A stretch of 64,000 nt of DNA, taken from NCBI GenBank assembly GCA_018806915.1, contig JAGKQI010000006.1, positions 186,001-250,000 of the forward strand. Direction: 5' to 3'. Made by a program: the position numbers and the translations under genes. Shown here piece after piece: positions 32,389-43,149 of this stretch (its first letter is position 1; every line of letters begins with the position of its first letter). Below the pieces are notes generated by a model. The model saw only the letters and a list, made by a program, of their open reading frames with translations, searched no databases and had not been told where the DNA came from. The DNA is from Phytophthora colocasiae. Its lineage: Eukaryota > Oomycota > Peronosporomycetes > Peronosporales > Peronosporaceae.

Positions 32389-33499
32389 TTGTCGCGAAGT
32401 CGGTGAAACTTTGGTCGCGGAGCAGGGGGCGTTTTGTGAACCCAAGTTATATGACTACTGAAAAGGGGTTTTCAGAGTCGTACAACGGTAGGTTGGCGTG
32501 TGGTACCTTGCGGTATCCTCGTGGGTTCGTTGTCTTCAGAAATATGACCCTCGCCGGAGTCTGAGAATGTATTGTGAAGAGAAGTTGGGGTTCCCTTGGA
32601 GTCTGGTGTCGGTATTCGGGAAATCCTTCCAGGAGCGCTTGGGAGTCGGAGTCTCTGGAAACCAAGATGGTTTCTAGGAAGTCGGCGGTCAAAAAGAGGT
32701 TACTATACCAGAGAAAGTCTGAAATCGGTGTCTGAATATCACAAATCCAGAACCGAGAAACCTGACTTTCAGAGATAAACAACCAATACACAGAGTTCAT
32801 AAATATATACAAATATATACAGCCGTTCTTATTCTTTCTGGGCCCTTGAACGGTGGGCTAACACTCCAGGTCAACTAGGGACTTTCTACCAGACACCTGG
32901 TCTGTCTGGTATCCCTTTACGTTCGCGCACCACCCTCTGGTATAGAGGGAAAATATAAACCAATACAATCGGCTATATATAACAGTCTACCTTGCACTCT
33001 GAAAACGACTGTCTAGTTTCCAGAGCCTGTCCAAACGAGCAATATGAAATGGGCTACCGCTAGAGACAAAACAAACGACCCAACTAGGATATGGAATAGG
33101 CGGGTCCTTTCAGGTCTCTACGTTACCTGATCTCCATCTAAGGGGACTAAATTTGGTGGAGATCACACGGCGTACGTCCTTGACGCAGTGGCTTGAATAC
33201 CTCTCAAGCGGACTTGTGCAGTAGCAAGCAAATTGAACTCTGTTTATCGTTTATCTTTCTCAAAACTATCATATCTCTCTGGTAACTCTCTCCTTCTTGT
33301 CGTCTTTCGCGTCCTTTGTGCGGTCAGTCTTCATATCTCAGGTACTCTTGGTCTATATATACATCTGGTATTTTGACTTGGCCTCAGTATCTCGATGGGT
33401 TGACAGGTAGAGACGTCATTTCGGGGGATGTGCAGGTTGAATGCGTGACTTGAACTTGGGTTCACTTGGTTTCAGTATGGTCTTGGATCTTTGGTGGTT

Positions 33500-33991
33500 T
33501 CAGAGTCTGGTATCCTGGTTTTCAGAGTCTGATATCACTTGCTTTTCAGAGTCTTGGTCACTCAGGGTTAGAGATACCAGAGTCTTGAGTACGAAACCAG
33601 AGTACGGAGCACCAATGCTACAACGTACATGAAGATCTTGAGGGGTGCGCGGGTGCGCGGCGTCCGGCGCGCGATACTTGGTCTCTGCGGGTGTATATTG
33701 TGAATTCTTGAACCAGCAATCGTCGCGCTGGACGGTAACGGGATGAGGTCTCTCAGTGATACGTTCTTCTGAGAGACTTTCCGCCGAACTTAGGCACTCA
33801 TCGTCGGGGAAAGTCCGGTGACCAGACAGAGTGTAGTCGACCTTCAGAGTTGTGCACACTCTGAAGTACACTTCTGGTCCCTTGGGCCCCTTTACAGTCA
33901 GGCGAAGGGTTGTCCACAATCTTTCACAGATGTCGCACGGGTGCGGCCGCGTCGCAAAGTCCCTCTCGCTTATAACCCATAGTATAACCAA
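33500..33991 (-). CDS. LTR-internal ORF (163 codons), 5' LTR copy
   Basis: Counterpart of the ORF at 18173-18664, same length and register, with CDICERLW in place of CDICGRWW. If translated it would come from the leader of the element transcript. Low confidence that it is a gene. Confidence 0.3.
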   Translation of the reverse strand: MVILWVISERDFATRPHPCDICERLWTTLRLTVKGPKGPEVYFRVCTTLKVDYTLSGHRTFPDDECLSSAESLSEERITERPHPVTVQRDDCWFKNSQYTPAETKYRAPDAAHPRTPQDLHVRCSIGAPYSGFVLKTLVSLTLSDQDSEKQVISDSENQDTRL

Positions 33992-34200
33992 TCACATCGC
34001 CGCGTCGCAAAGTCCCTCTCGCTTATAACCCATAGTATAACCCTTTACAGTCAGGCGAAGGGTTGTCCACAATCTTTCACAGATGTCGCACGGGTGCGGC
34101 CGCGTCGCAAAGTCCCTCTCGCTTATAACCCATAGTATAACCAATCACACGGCCGCGTCGCAAAGTCCCTCTAGCTTATAACCCATAGTATAACCAATCA
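33946..34200. repeat. Tandem duplication inside Gypsy1 5' LTR
   Basis: The block GCCGCGTCGCAAAGTCC ... CATAGTATAACC occurs four times, starting near 33946, 33999, 34098 and 34151. A longer copy including TCAGGCGAAGGGTTGTCC is duplicated with it. The 3' LTR has the block once. This accounts for the length difference between the LTRs. Confidence 0.85.
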
Positions 34201-34251
34201 CATAACGTAATATCCACCTGTCGCTCGAAAATCGGAAATAACATCATGTCA

Positions 34252-34898
34252 GGTGGTTGACGAGATACAAACGGTGTCTCGACTGTTGGCCGAATTCGGG
34301 AGGAACGGGCGTCTTCAACTGTGGCAGATCCAGCTGTTGATGTCACTGCTGAAGTCCCACGACCCTCGCTTGCTCGCTGCAGTAGATGTGTACAGCGACG
34401 ATAAGAATGGTGAAGAGTTCTTGGACACACTTGAGATTCTGGTCGAATTGGCTGCTTGGGAGCGTCACCGTCGAGCTATGGTACACGACTGGATCGCTCT
34501 GTTGGCAAGGAGCGGCAAACTTCCTACTGGCGGTGCAGAGCGGCTGGCGCAGCTGGTTAAGCGCGGGATGACCGTGTTGTAGCTGCTCTTGTGGTGTTCC
34601 TCAGCGACAACAGCAAGGAGGAGTTAGTGGATACGCTGGCTCGACTTGCTTGTCTCAAAGCGATGAAACTGAAGAACGTACAGAGTGATTCGAAGGAGGG
34701 TCACTTAGTGTTAGCTTTATTGACGGAACTGGATAGAAATGATCCAGGGAGAACGAAGACGCCAAACCTTTAGAAGCCAGTGATGACGCTACAAATGCTG
34801 AATCGGAGTCCCAGAAGGAGAAGGAAGACGCCGAATGTTTAGAGAATAATGCAAGACCCTCGAACAAGCAGTTGCAACACTCCGGGTCCTCCATTCGA
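34252..34898 (+). pseudogene. Helical-repeat gene, 3' part
   Basis: Continues the gene broken at 17055. It carries VDEIQTVSRLLAEFGRNG, then a module with DPRLLAAVDVYSDDKNGEEF and DTLEILVELA, and a further one with FLSDNSKEELVDTLARLA. This repeats the D..DTL..L pattern of the 5' part. A TAG at 34580-34582 plus a frameshift, and another shift near 34750, break it. The final stretch reads as an acidic tail (ASDDATNAESES, QKEKEDAECLE) up to ~34898, where an LTR fragment begins and the original stop is lost. Confidence 0.6.
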
Positions 34899-35440
34899 AC
34901 TGGTTTTCAGAGTCTGAAAACACTTTTGGTTTTCAGAGTCTTGGTCTTCCAGAGACGGGATACCAGAGTTTTGAGTGGAGTATCAGAGTACGGAGCACCA
35001 ATGCTTCAACATACGTGAAGATCTTGAAGGGTGCGCGGGTGCGCGGCGTCCTGCGCGCGATACTTGGTCTCTGCGGGTAAATATTTGTGAATCCTTGAAC
35101 CATCAATCGTCGCGCCGGACGGTAACGGGATGAGGTCTCTCAGAGATGCATTCTTCTGAGAGACTTTCTGCCAACCTTTAGGCACTCATCGTCGGGGAAA
35201 GTCCGGTGATCAGACTGATCTCTCGGAGTTGTGCACTTTCCGAGGAACACTTCTGATCTTCTGGACCCCTATAGAGTACAGGTGAAGGTTGAATATAAAT
35301 AACTTCTTCCACAAATCCATCATTGTCGCGCGGAAAAAAACCTCGTCCCGCATCCCACTTGCTCCCAGCATCCAGTGTATATCCAATCACGTCACAGCGT
35401 AACGTCCACATTCCACTCGAAAATCGTAATTAACAGCATG
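34899..35440. repeat. Truncated, diverged Gypsy1-family LTR fragment
   Basis: Begins TTTTCAGAGTCTGAAAAC and follows the second third of the Gypsy1 LTR in the same + orientation (CCAGAGTACGGAGCACC, GATACTTGGTCTCTGCGGG, GGACGGTAACGGGATGAGG, CACTCATCGTCGGGGAAAG). It ends near ATTAACAGCATGCC. Divergence is much higher than between the two Gypsy1 LTRs, so it is an older relative. Confidence 0.75.
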
Positions 35441-35542
35441 CCAAATGACTTGCCCAGATACAGGTAATCCCAGTGTAGACACTCATTCCTCGCTTTACTT
35501 CGATACGTTTCCGCCCAAGGTTGTTGCACAATTCTTCCCCCT

Positions 35543-35776
35543 TTAACGTGGTGACACATCAGACATCCACGTAGGCACTAGTTCACATAGGTGAGCATTT
35601 CGAAATCGTCTCTGCAGAGTCTTAATGAGAGAATCACGCCCTCGGTGACCCAGCGGTCCACAGTGTTCTATAACCAGCAGTCGGTACACAATATAGCAGT
35701 CAGCGTCAGGAATCCAGATGCGGTCTTTACTCATCCACACACCATCATCTCCTTGCACTAAATTGCCCGGTTTCAT
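35543..35776 (-). pseudogene. Gypsy integrase zinc-binding fragment
   Basis: Minus-strand 77 codons with IEHCGPLGHRGRDSLIKTL, the HH part of an HHCC integrase zinc domain, preceded by a KDRIWIPDADCY strand. The CC pair and catalytic core are absent. It lies between the LTR fragment and Copia2, and is probably what remains of the older gypsy element. Confidence 0.6.
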
Positions 35777-35783
35777 TGCTACA

Positions 35784-36200
35784 TGTTGCCTCTGACATGC
35801 GCGTAGAGTAGTTATGGTAGGTCAGACGAAAGAATCGTCACCAAACGGTTGAATTGGCATAGTACTCGGCACTGAGAGCGACCATGATAACTGAATTTTG
35901 CATTTGTGGCCTCTGCTACTGGCCAGCGTGGACAGCGGGTGAGCGAAACTTGCTGTGAGTGAAACGAGAGCCGGCTGTAAGGCTTACTGAATTGGCAAAG
36001 GGCGATGACTGCTCGAGTGACGCGAGATGACTGCTCTAGTGACGTCGTTCTGGACAGGGGGCGCAATAAGAAGGCTGAGTGACGAGAACTTAGTGAGCAG
36101 AGTAAGCGCCTAACCGTTAATGACACTTTTCAATTTCCTTCCTACTTCACTGACCGGTCTTCTCTTCGCGACACCCCTCTGCACTTCACAAGTAGCAACA
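35784..36200 (+). repeat. Copia2 5' LTR (417 bp, putative)
   Basis: Begins TGTTGCCTCTGAC and ends GTAGCAACA, the TGTTG..CAACA form seen in copia LTRs. A plausible primer-binding site directly follows. There is no second LTR in the window to compare, so the boundaries rest on these signals. Confidence 0.65.
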
Positions 36201-36213
36201 GGTTCTGAGCCCA
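36201..36213 (+). promoter_or_regulatory. Copia2 primer-binding site, initiator-Met anticodon-arm type
   Basis: GGTTCTGAGCCCA abuts the LTR. Its complement TGGGCTCAGAACC differs by one base from TGGGCTCATAACC, the anticodon arm of an initiator tRNA-Met. This parallels the internal-tRNA priming known for copia elements. Confidence 0.5.
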
Positions 36214-36481
36214 AGTTCCGCATTTCGCCGAATAGAGGCCCGTCATCGATGTCTGTCACTGGTCGACTGGACTTCTCGGACTTGGATAGTCCTCAAGCAA
36301 TGCCGCCTGCCGCGAGGGTAGAGCGCGCACACCGTCGAGCTCTGGCTGGCGTGCACGGAGAGCTACGAACTGCACAACCCGGGTTTGTGACTCCCCTGCG
36401 ACCACCGCACCGCACGAGCAGCGACAGGGCACGATCACCAGACGCGGACTTAAGTGTGTGCCCGTCAACTCATAGCCACGA

Positions 36482-37572
36482 ATGTCGGACGACGAAATGA
36501 TCGTAGTACTGAAGGCGAGGCTGGACGACGCGATGGAGGTCATCGAGATCCAGCAACGCATCATCAGGAAGGAGAAGGCAGCCATCGCGGCCGAGGAAGC
36601 TCGCCGCAGGCAGATGGCTGATGCCCGGGAGCTGGCTGAAGAAGCTGAAGAATTCAAACAGCAAGACGCTGTTGACGAAAGCTCGGAGAGTAACGACATG
36701 CAAGATGCTGCACACTCTCGACATGCAGAAAGCTCAGAAAAGCAGGCCAGGGCTGACTCCGTCGCGGGAATTAAAGCTATGGGGCCGCAGCCGCTAGGAC
36801 CAACCAATCTGGTACCATCACACGTCGTAGGGAAACCTCTCAAATTGAAGGACATACACTGTCGCCGTTTCGATGGAATGGAAGTGTATCCAGGTCTTGG
36901 ATCGGACTTCGAGGATTTTCAGAAGGAATTCGAATGCGCCGTCCGCATGGAGAAGCTTGACCTGGTCGAGCGAGCTGAAGGCATCAGTACTTGGAACCTT
37001 CCTCGAAGGCGCAGCCAGCCGATCCTACTTCGACGGAACCGCGAGCTATGATGCAGTCACAGCACATCTGAAGAAAGAGTTCGGATGCAGTCTGACGCAG
37101 TATGAATTGGGGAAGCGTCTCGACACGCGCAAGCGACCAGGTGATACGTGGAAGCAGTATGTCACTTACCTGAAGTTAATCGAGCGGTTGATGGTTGGAC
37201 ACAGATCACAGCTGCTATTGGAGACTGTGTGCAATAACGCGTGCCCCGAGCTAACGTCTACGCTTCTGAGCAAGGTTGACGAAAGCAGCACCAACTACAT
37301 GCAGGAGTTGAACAAGGTGGTCGAGTTCCTAATACGCTGCAAGGGTGATGGCCGTCGCGTACAACTGCAGCGTGGTCAACCCAGCGGTAACAACAACAAG
37401 CCGAACGGTCAGCAGCAGAGAAGCAGCAAGCAGCCTCGCCAGCAACAACAAAGCAACAAGAAGAATACCCCCGCTGCACAGGCCAATAGCACGGAAAAGA
37501 CGTTCACGCTATAGTGCTGGAACTGCGGTGAAGCAGGCCACAGGCGCGAGAACTGTATGAATCCGAAGTAAA
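36482..37572 (+). pseudogene. Copia2 gag
   Basis: Starts MSDDEMIVVLKARLDDAMEV with a Glu/Ala coiled-coil, then IHCRRFDGMEVYPGLGSDFE. It shifts frame near 36975 and continues TFLEGAASRSYFDGTASYD with LDTRKRPGDTWKQYV, typical capsid helices. A Gln/Asn/Ser-rich tail follows. A TAG at 37512-37514 precedes the CCHC knuckle CWNCGEAGHRRENC in the same frame. The end is a TAA at 37570-37572. Confidence 0.8.
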
Positions 37573-37609
37573 AAGGACGAGACAACCGGTGAAGCAAACC
37601 ATGCACAGG

Positions 37610-39000
37610 GTAGCCGTCGGCTGCGTATCGTCGTCCTCACCGTGCAGCTGGTTCTATGTATTCTTTGTTTCTGTATCGTTCACGTCCAGCTTGTCGATGT
37701 TCTGCACGTCAGCACTCACCACAACTTTACGAGTACGTGGGATGAAAAGCCGATATCCCTTCTGCTCCTCGCTAATGCCGATCACCACGCCTTTTTCCGC
37801 TCGGCGCTTCACGGAGGCTGCCCTCTTGTGAGCTATGTGTGTGGTGCAGGTCGACCCAAATTTCAGGATGTGCCCCACATTTGGCGGTTTATCAGTGAGG
37901 ATCTGCATCGGAGACTTGCTGTCCGCGTTGGCTCTGGTCGGAAGGCGGTTCCGTATATACGATGAGTACTACACCCCAATAGCGTTCTGGCAATCCTGAT
38001 GCCCATAGCATTGGTCTACCTGAGTCCATCAAGGTCCGATGCAAGCGTTCGACCTTTCCGTTAGATGCGGAGTTGTCGGGAAGCGTGAGCTGTTGGTTGA
38101 TTTCGTGTCGTTTGCAGAATGCGACGAACTCCCGGTCTTGGAACTCACCTCCACCATCCGATCGAACCACCTTGACCACTATACCATGCTGGCGTTCAAA
38201 CTCTGGAATGAAGTCCATCAACTTGGCTGCAGCTTCATCCTTCGTTCTCAGTAGGTAAACGCGATTGAACGAAGAACCGTAGTCCACAATCCTTAGCACG
38301 TGCTTGTTGCCATTTCTGTCGTCAGGAATGTCTACCTTCAAGTTGACTCCTAGGACTGCACCTACTTGATTCGTTGGTGCTGATGTGGACGTGTCGGTCG
38401 CAAGCAGAACTTCAGCTTCTTAAACACGACTTCCATATCCCCCGTCAACCCCTTGGAGTACATCCGCAGGAGGTCCTGGAAGTTCATGTGGCCTAGCCGC
38501 TCGTGCCAGTGCTGCAGTGTCGCCTTCGTCACTTGAACGAACATTGCTGCGCCACCTGTGTATGTGTCCACGACTTCGCCTTTCAGTAGGCACGTTTTGC
38601 CTTGTCGGTCGGCCACGGCGATCACCTTGCCGTTCTTACCACGCAAATAGCATCCAGAAGGGTAGAAGGTGGTGGTAATGCCGTTCTCAGCAAGAACCAC
38701 GACTGAGATTAAGTTGCGAGCGAGACCTGGGACGTAATGCACCTCCTGCATGACCACGTGTTGGGTTTTATCGCCGTCTGAGATTCGTAACAGACAGCTT
38801 CCCTTGTGCAGAGCTCGAAGAACCCCACCATTCGCCATCTTAATGACCAGGTTTGACGGCGAGGTACCGAAGAGAATAGTTTCATCACAGCACATGTGGT
38901 CCGTAGCCCCTGGGTCAATCAGCCAACTCGTGCATTTGGCTTCTGCACCTGCGTCCTGCTCTGCGGCGACCCACAACTCTGCTTTCTCGCTGTCATCCTG
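37610..39000 (-). pseudogene. Copia2 protease-integrase block, inverted
   Basis: On the minus strand. 39009-38362 holds DDSEKAELWVAAEQ, the protease site SWLIDPGATDHM (Pro where Ser is usual), and a gag-pre-integrase motif LQHWHERLGHMNF. 38341-37892 holds the integrase core, with DYGSSFNRV, VRSDGGGEF and NGKVERLHRT. 37908-37654 holds the C-terminal strand GYRLFIPRTRKVVVSADVQ. Each abuts gag or RT in the reading expected if this block were flipped: GEANHAQ at ~37608 leads to DNQDDSEKAE, and DTQPTAT near 37615 leads to TEELRRSQR at ~39005. Confidence 0.85.
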
Positions 39001-40029
39001 ATTGTCCACGGAAGAGCTGCGACGAAGTCAACGACCACCACGGATAACACACAGCCAACAGCTCCCGTGGACGAGTCTCAAGAGGATACTGCGTCGCAGC
39101 CGCCGAGGGTCAGCAAAAAGGATGAGGGTCCACCTCGAAGCGGGTTCAAACGACGCAGGAGCCGTCGCCTGGCGCAACTTAAGGATGCCGACGGGTCAAG
39201 TGACAGTGGAGAAGATGAATACGCTGGAAGCCCCATCAGTGCTGCTGCACTTCGTCACGTCTTTGGTGCTCGCAAGCGAATGAAGACTGATGAGTTCTCG
39301 CTGGCGAAGGAACTGATAGAGGAAGTCGAAGGACAACCGGCAACACTGTTGCTATCATCTGCCATGGCGGCAATGGTTACACCTCGCAACATCGCTGAGG
39401 CGAAGCAGCAGCCTGAGTGGCCCGAATGGAAGGCCGCAATCGAGAAGGAGCTTCAAGACCAAACGGCACTAGGGAAGTGGTCCGCCGTCCTGTAGGCGAG
39501 AACATGATTTCATCGAAGTGGGTGTTCAAGATTAAGTTCAACTCGCGCGGTGAACTGGAACGGTTCAAGGCTCGGCTGGTGGCGCGTGGTTTTTCTCAGC
39601 GATTTGGTATTGATTTTGTGGAGACGTATTCGCCGGTACTCAAGCTCACCAGCCTGAGGTTTCTCGCAACCTTGGCTGCACAATGGCAACGAAGACTCCG
39701 CCAGGGCGATGTGCCTAACGCCCTACTGAGGGCATGCCAGACTCGAGTGAGATCGCTTGGCTTCTCGTCAAAAGCCTGTATGGACTGAAGCATAGTGGAC
39801 TGTTGTGGAACAAGGAGATTAACAAGTTCCTGCTGGAGTTGGGTTTCACACGCAGCAAACTGGACCCGTGTCTCTACAGTTGTCGCCGCAACGGGAAGTT
39901 GATCGTGCTCGGACTATATGTCGATGATGTTGTTCTCGTGGGCGAGGATGATGCTGACAGTGACTGGGTTATGTATCAGCTTGGACAGAAGTTCGACATC
40001 AAAGACATGGGTGACGTGTTTGCAAGCCG
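39000..40029 (+). pseudogene. Copia2 integrase-RT linker and reverse transcriptase (5' part)
   Basis: Linker TEELRRSQRPPRITHSQ, then a Ser/Asp-rich spacer. RT follows: WPEWKAAIEKELQ, SKWVFKIKFNSRGE, RLVARGFSQRFGIDFVETYS, SLYGLKHSGLLW, and an intact active-site box GLYVDDVVLVGED near 39910-39950. Frameshifts at ~39490 and ~39740 break it. It stops at DMGDVFA where Gypsy2 begins. RNase H is absent. Confidence 0.85.
40026..40029. other. Gypsy2 target-site duplication, left
   Basis: GCCG precedes the 5' LTR and is repeated at 53192-53195 immediately after the 3' LTR. Confidence 0.75.
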
Positions 40030-40527
40030 TGTCCCGTATCCGGGATCAAGGGTGGTGTTCCAGCTGCGTTGGACCCCGGTCGGGCTCCTGGAAGACCCAA
40101 GCGGCCTCGGCGTCTGGGTGGCTCCAGCCTTGGTACTGTTCCTGTGGTACTCTGTCCTGAGGGAAGTGCCGCCTTACATTGATGGCGCTAGGTGACGACG
40201 TGGAGGTCCAAGTGTGGCGTGACGGAGGATAAGTGAGACTGAGTTCCTTGCGAAGTGAGACTGTAAGGACGGATGGCACGTCGACGGTGCCCGGTGAGTG
40301 CGAAAGGTGAGGTGTCACCCCTAAGGGCGTGGTACTATGCTGCGCTCTTCATTCTTTTCTATTTAGTTACGAATTTCCCTAGTCAAGTGAACAAGAACAA
40401 GAATCAACGTTTATTACATTTACTCAGGACTTACACTTCTCTTCTTTACTCTACTTCTAGACCCCACTCAGGACCGCACTCATCTAACAGCCACAGGTAC
40501 CGACCCCGACAAGGGAGGTGCGTGACA
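40030..40527 (+). repeat. Gypsy2 5' LTR (498 bp)
   Basis: Begins TGTCCCGTATCCGGGATC, ends GGTGCGTGACA. It matches 52692-53191 with about three substitutions and two single-base indels. Confidence 0.95.
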
Positions 40528-40529
40528 TT

Positions 40530-40545
40530 TGGTGGAGAAGAAGGG
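40530..40545 (+). promoter_or_regulatory. Gypsy2 primer-binding site candidate
   Basis: Two bases after the LTR, the sequence TGGTGGAGAAGAAGGG begins with TGG as required to pair with a tRNA CCA end. tRNA not assigned. Confidence 0.4.
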
Positions 40546-40803
40546 TACCTGTTTGCTGGAGAAGGTCTCCGTCGGGAAGTAAGAGGGGTAAGGAAGTGCT
40601 CCAAGAAGAGGCAAGCAACTCCAGGGGGTGGAACGGTTCCGCCGGGTTGCGAACGTGTAAGAACCGACCAGACCAGTGCCCGAGAACGGTAGCAGAGGCT
40701 ACTGAGGACCAAGTGCTGTGCGCTACTTATTAGAGTATATTCCCTGGGTGGGATCTAGGCTTACAAGGAAGAAGAAAAGCTCAAGGAGGACTACGTCGCT
40801 GAA

Positions 40804-43035
40804 GTGAAGATGGAGTCGCTAGAGCCAAGAGAGGCCCAAAGTGTGGGCCAAGCGTTCCCTGCAGGTACTGGGAACGGAAGTGAAGAACGCTCCTGGGGCG
40901 CCAACACGCCGACGTCGCAGCGAAGCGTTCGAGAAGGACAGAGTGGTTCTCCAGACGTGACGACAGCGGCAGGTCTCAGCGCCGTGAGAACGAACGTGCT
41001 ACAGTGGGCTGCTGGAGCCGGAGGTGACCAAGCGGAAGCGGCTCGAAGACGCCCAAGTGGAGGTGCGAGTACGGCTTCGTCCAGGACTGGAACGCCTCAA
41101 GCCGGGAACGCTTCGCGAAGCGTTCTTCCCCGTCAAGACGATCCGTTCGAGATGAAGCCCCCTGCTACGCAAATGACGGAAGGCCCTGCTGGGAGTAGGC
41201 CCCAACGTACGGTTCCCTCACCAAGAAGCTACTACGAGAGGATGGGGTATCTACCCTCAGAACAAACCGTTCCGGCCTCATGGGCTCAGGGATACGCTAC
41301 CTCCCCGGCTCAAGCGTTCCCTGGGGGAGCGTTCCGACCATCCATCCCGGCCTGGACTGGAACAAGTGAGTACGCTCCGCACTCAACGAGAACGCCTCAA
41401 ACGAGAGGGGCTATAGCGAGTTACCGCAATGTTACGATGAAGGACCTTTCCAGTCCGGCGGACTACGGACTGAAGGGCTTGTTTTCGACTCACGCTCGGA
41501 CCCCGCCGGCTTCGTATATGACGACCCCTGCATACGCCGTCCAGACTCCCGTGTCGACTAGCGTTCCGAGAACACTACCGCTGCATTATCCAGCCGTGGA
41601 TCCACATCCGTTCTTAATGGTCTCGCAACCGTTCCCTGTGACGCAGACGCAGTCGGCCGGTTTGCCTCCTGGAGCCCTCGCTGCCTCGTCGGTTGGACAA
41701 CTACGTCGAGAAGAGGCGCCGATACTACGGAGTCATGTCAGTGGAGAACGACCCAGGCCTCAGCCTGCAGTGACGAGTGCCTCTACGCCGTACCCAACCC
41801 AACCGTTCGGACCCGGAAGCGTTCCTATCTCCGCGTCGCAACGCGGGAGTTGGTCTAGGAACGCTTATGAACAAGCTTCACCTCGGTATGAGCACCCCGT
41901 GCCTTCGGGACGGCTGCAGCAAGCGCCGTAGGGGATGCCAACTAGTATCCGGAACGCTATAAGGATGCTACAACCGTTCTACTCGGACGATTCTACGGCA
42001 GAGCGAGCGGGAAGCTTTTGGGAAGCGTTCGAGCGTGCCACGGAGGGTTTGGATGACACGCTTCGGCTGAGTGCGTTCCGTGAATGTTTGAAGGGCAAGA
42101 CAGGAGAACAGTGGTGGGTGCATTCGCGTATCGACGACTTTGACACTTTGAAGACCCGATTTTACAACCAGTTCATCTGCCAGACGCCCCAGCAACGTAT
42201 CGAACTTTTGAAGAAGACGACTCGGTCACGTGGGATGTCAGCCGAGGTCTGGGGAGACTTGATTTCAAGGTTGTGTGACGATGCTCGGTGCTATGACTCC
42301 GACATGCGGTACCAGTATTTCCTGTCAGGTCTACGCAACCGTGAGCGGAAGGCCACGCTCTCGAACGCTATGGTTGACTCGATTCCGCAAGCGGTAACGG
42401 TTCTGCTTTATAAGAACATGCATATTCCTGTGGAGAATGACGCGGACTTTGAGGACAACCCGCAGTCGAAGAGCTCTGAGAACGCTATGATGCAACAAAT
42501 GCTCACGCTCATGCAGCAGACGCAGCACATGCTGGCGCAGCAACAGCAACAGTACGCTCAAGCAAGCGTTCCTCAGAACGCTACTCCGACGATTGCTGTG
42601 GCTCATTACGAGGACCCTGCGTTTGGGCACGCTCCGACTACCGTGGCGGCAGTAGCGCCTGAGACCCCTGTTAGAGGAATCCGCCAGGGCCCCGACATGC
42701 ACACCCAGGAAGGTCAGGTCGTGTGTGGTCGCTGCCATACGCTAGGATGCAGCCGACTTAGCTGCCGTCGTGGTAACGCTGTCTGCTCGAATTGTCAGAC
42801 AAAAGGATATGTCTACGTGGAATGCGAGCAGCCCCGCGGGCAAAATCAATCGAACCGTTCTTCTCAGCAGGCCTCCAACCGTACCCAGAACAGTTATAGG
42901 CGTACCTGTTTCCTGTGTGATAGTCCTGACCATCGGGTGGCCAACTGCCCTACGAAGCTGCTTCTCTCTCGATTATCTGCTCAAGAAAAGGCCGGGACCT
43001 CAGCTGGAGGGGACCCTGCTGCGAGTCGCCAATGA
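40804..43035 (+). pseudogene. Gypsy2 gag
   Basis: One frame from MESLEPREAQSVGQ to 43035, interrupted by TAG at 41929-41931. The first 375 codons are Pro/Ser/Thr/Gly-rich and look disordered. After the stop comes a capsid domain (AGSFWEAFERATEGLDD, RLSAFRECLKGKTGEQWW, FICQTPQQRIELLK), a Gln-rich stretch, and two cysteine motifs: CSNCQTKGYVYVEC (histidine replaced) and CFLCDSPDHRVANC. The TAG lies exactly between the disordered and capsid parts, so it could be a readthrough point or a mutation. ATG 40810 is an alternative to 40804 only if upstream context differs; I chose the first ATG. Confidence 0.8.
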
Positions 43036-43149
43036 TGGGGGCAGGAGGAAGGGGAAGGGAGTGTCGACCCTTCTTCTTGTCTAAGAGATGACACACCTGG
43101 GAACGCTTCCGTGCAGGAACTGGGAGGAGTTGGAGCGTAACAGGATGAA

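Larger units (their letters stand above)
17060..34251 (-). mobile_element. Gypsy1, chromovirus-type Ty3/gypsy element with antisense gene
   Basis: A 17.2 kb element on the minus strand. The LTRs are 17060-18721 (3' LTR) and 32390-34251 (5' LTR). Internal order in element sense is PBS, long coiled-coil gag with zinc knuckles, protease, RT, degenerate RNase H, archaeal-type RNase H, integrase, chromodomain. A long gene on the opposite strand then lies between the chromodomain and the 3' LTR. The LTRs are nearly identical apart from a ~200 bp tandem expansion in the 5' copy. The element is enriched in CAGA(G/C)TCTG. Several frameshifts lie in gag and at the pol-chromodomain junction. Confidence 0.93.
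32390..34251 (-). repeat. Gypsy1 5' LTR (1862 bp)
   Basis: Matches 17060-18721 along its length with few substitutions. It is 200 bp longer because a ~50 bp block near its outer end is tandemly repeated (see 33946-34200). It drives minus-strand transcription of the element. In element sense it opens TGACATGATG. Confidence 0.93.
35784..40029 (+). mobile_element. Copia2, copia element with inverted protease-integrase, split by Gypsy2
   Basis: Has a 5' LTR (35784-36200), gag on + (36482-37572), protease-integrase on minus (~37610-39000) and RT on + (~39000-40029). The order makes sense only if the middle block was inverted. Gypsy2 inserted into the RT at 40029 (TSD GCCG). A short continuation seems to exist at 53192-53280 and no 3' LTR was found. 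Unlike Copia1 it is not enriched in AACG(G/C)T. Confidence 0.85.

Noticed and set aside
35177..35411. 77-codon minus-strand ORF in the old LTR fragment as a homologue of the LTR ORF
   Set aside because: The frame does not preserve the CDIC motif or the acidic middle; it is a chance ORF in diverged LTR sequence.
40273..40692. 139-codon ORF spanning the Gypsy2 LTR and leader
   Set aside because: No motif, and the related LTR copy diverges in frame after an indel, so coding use is unlikely.
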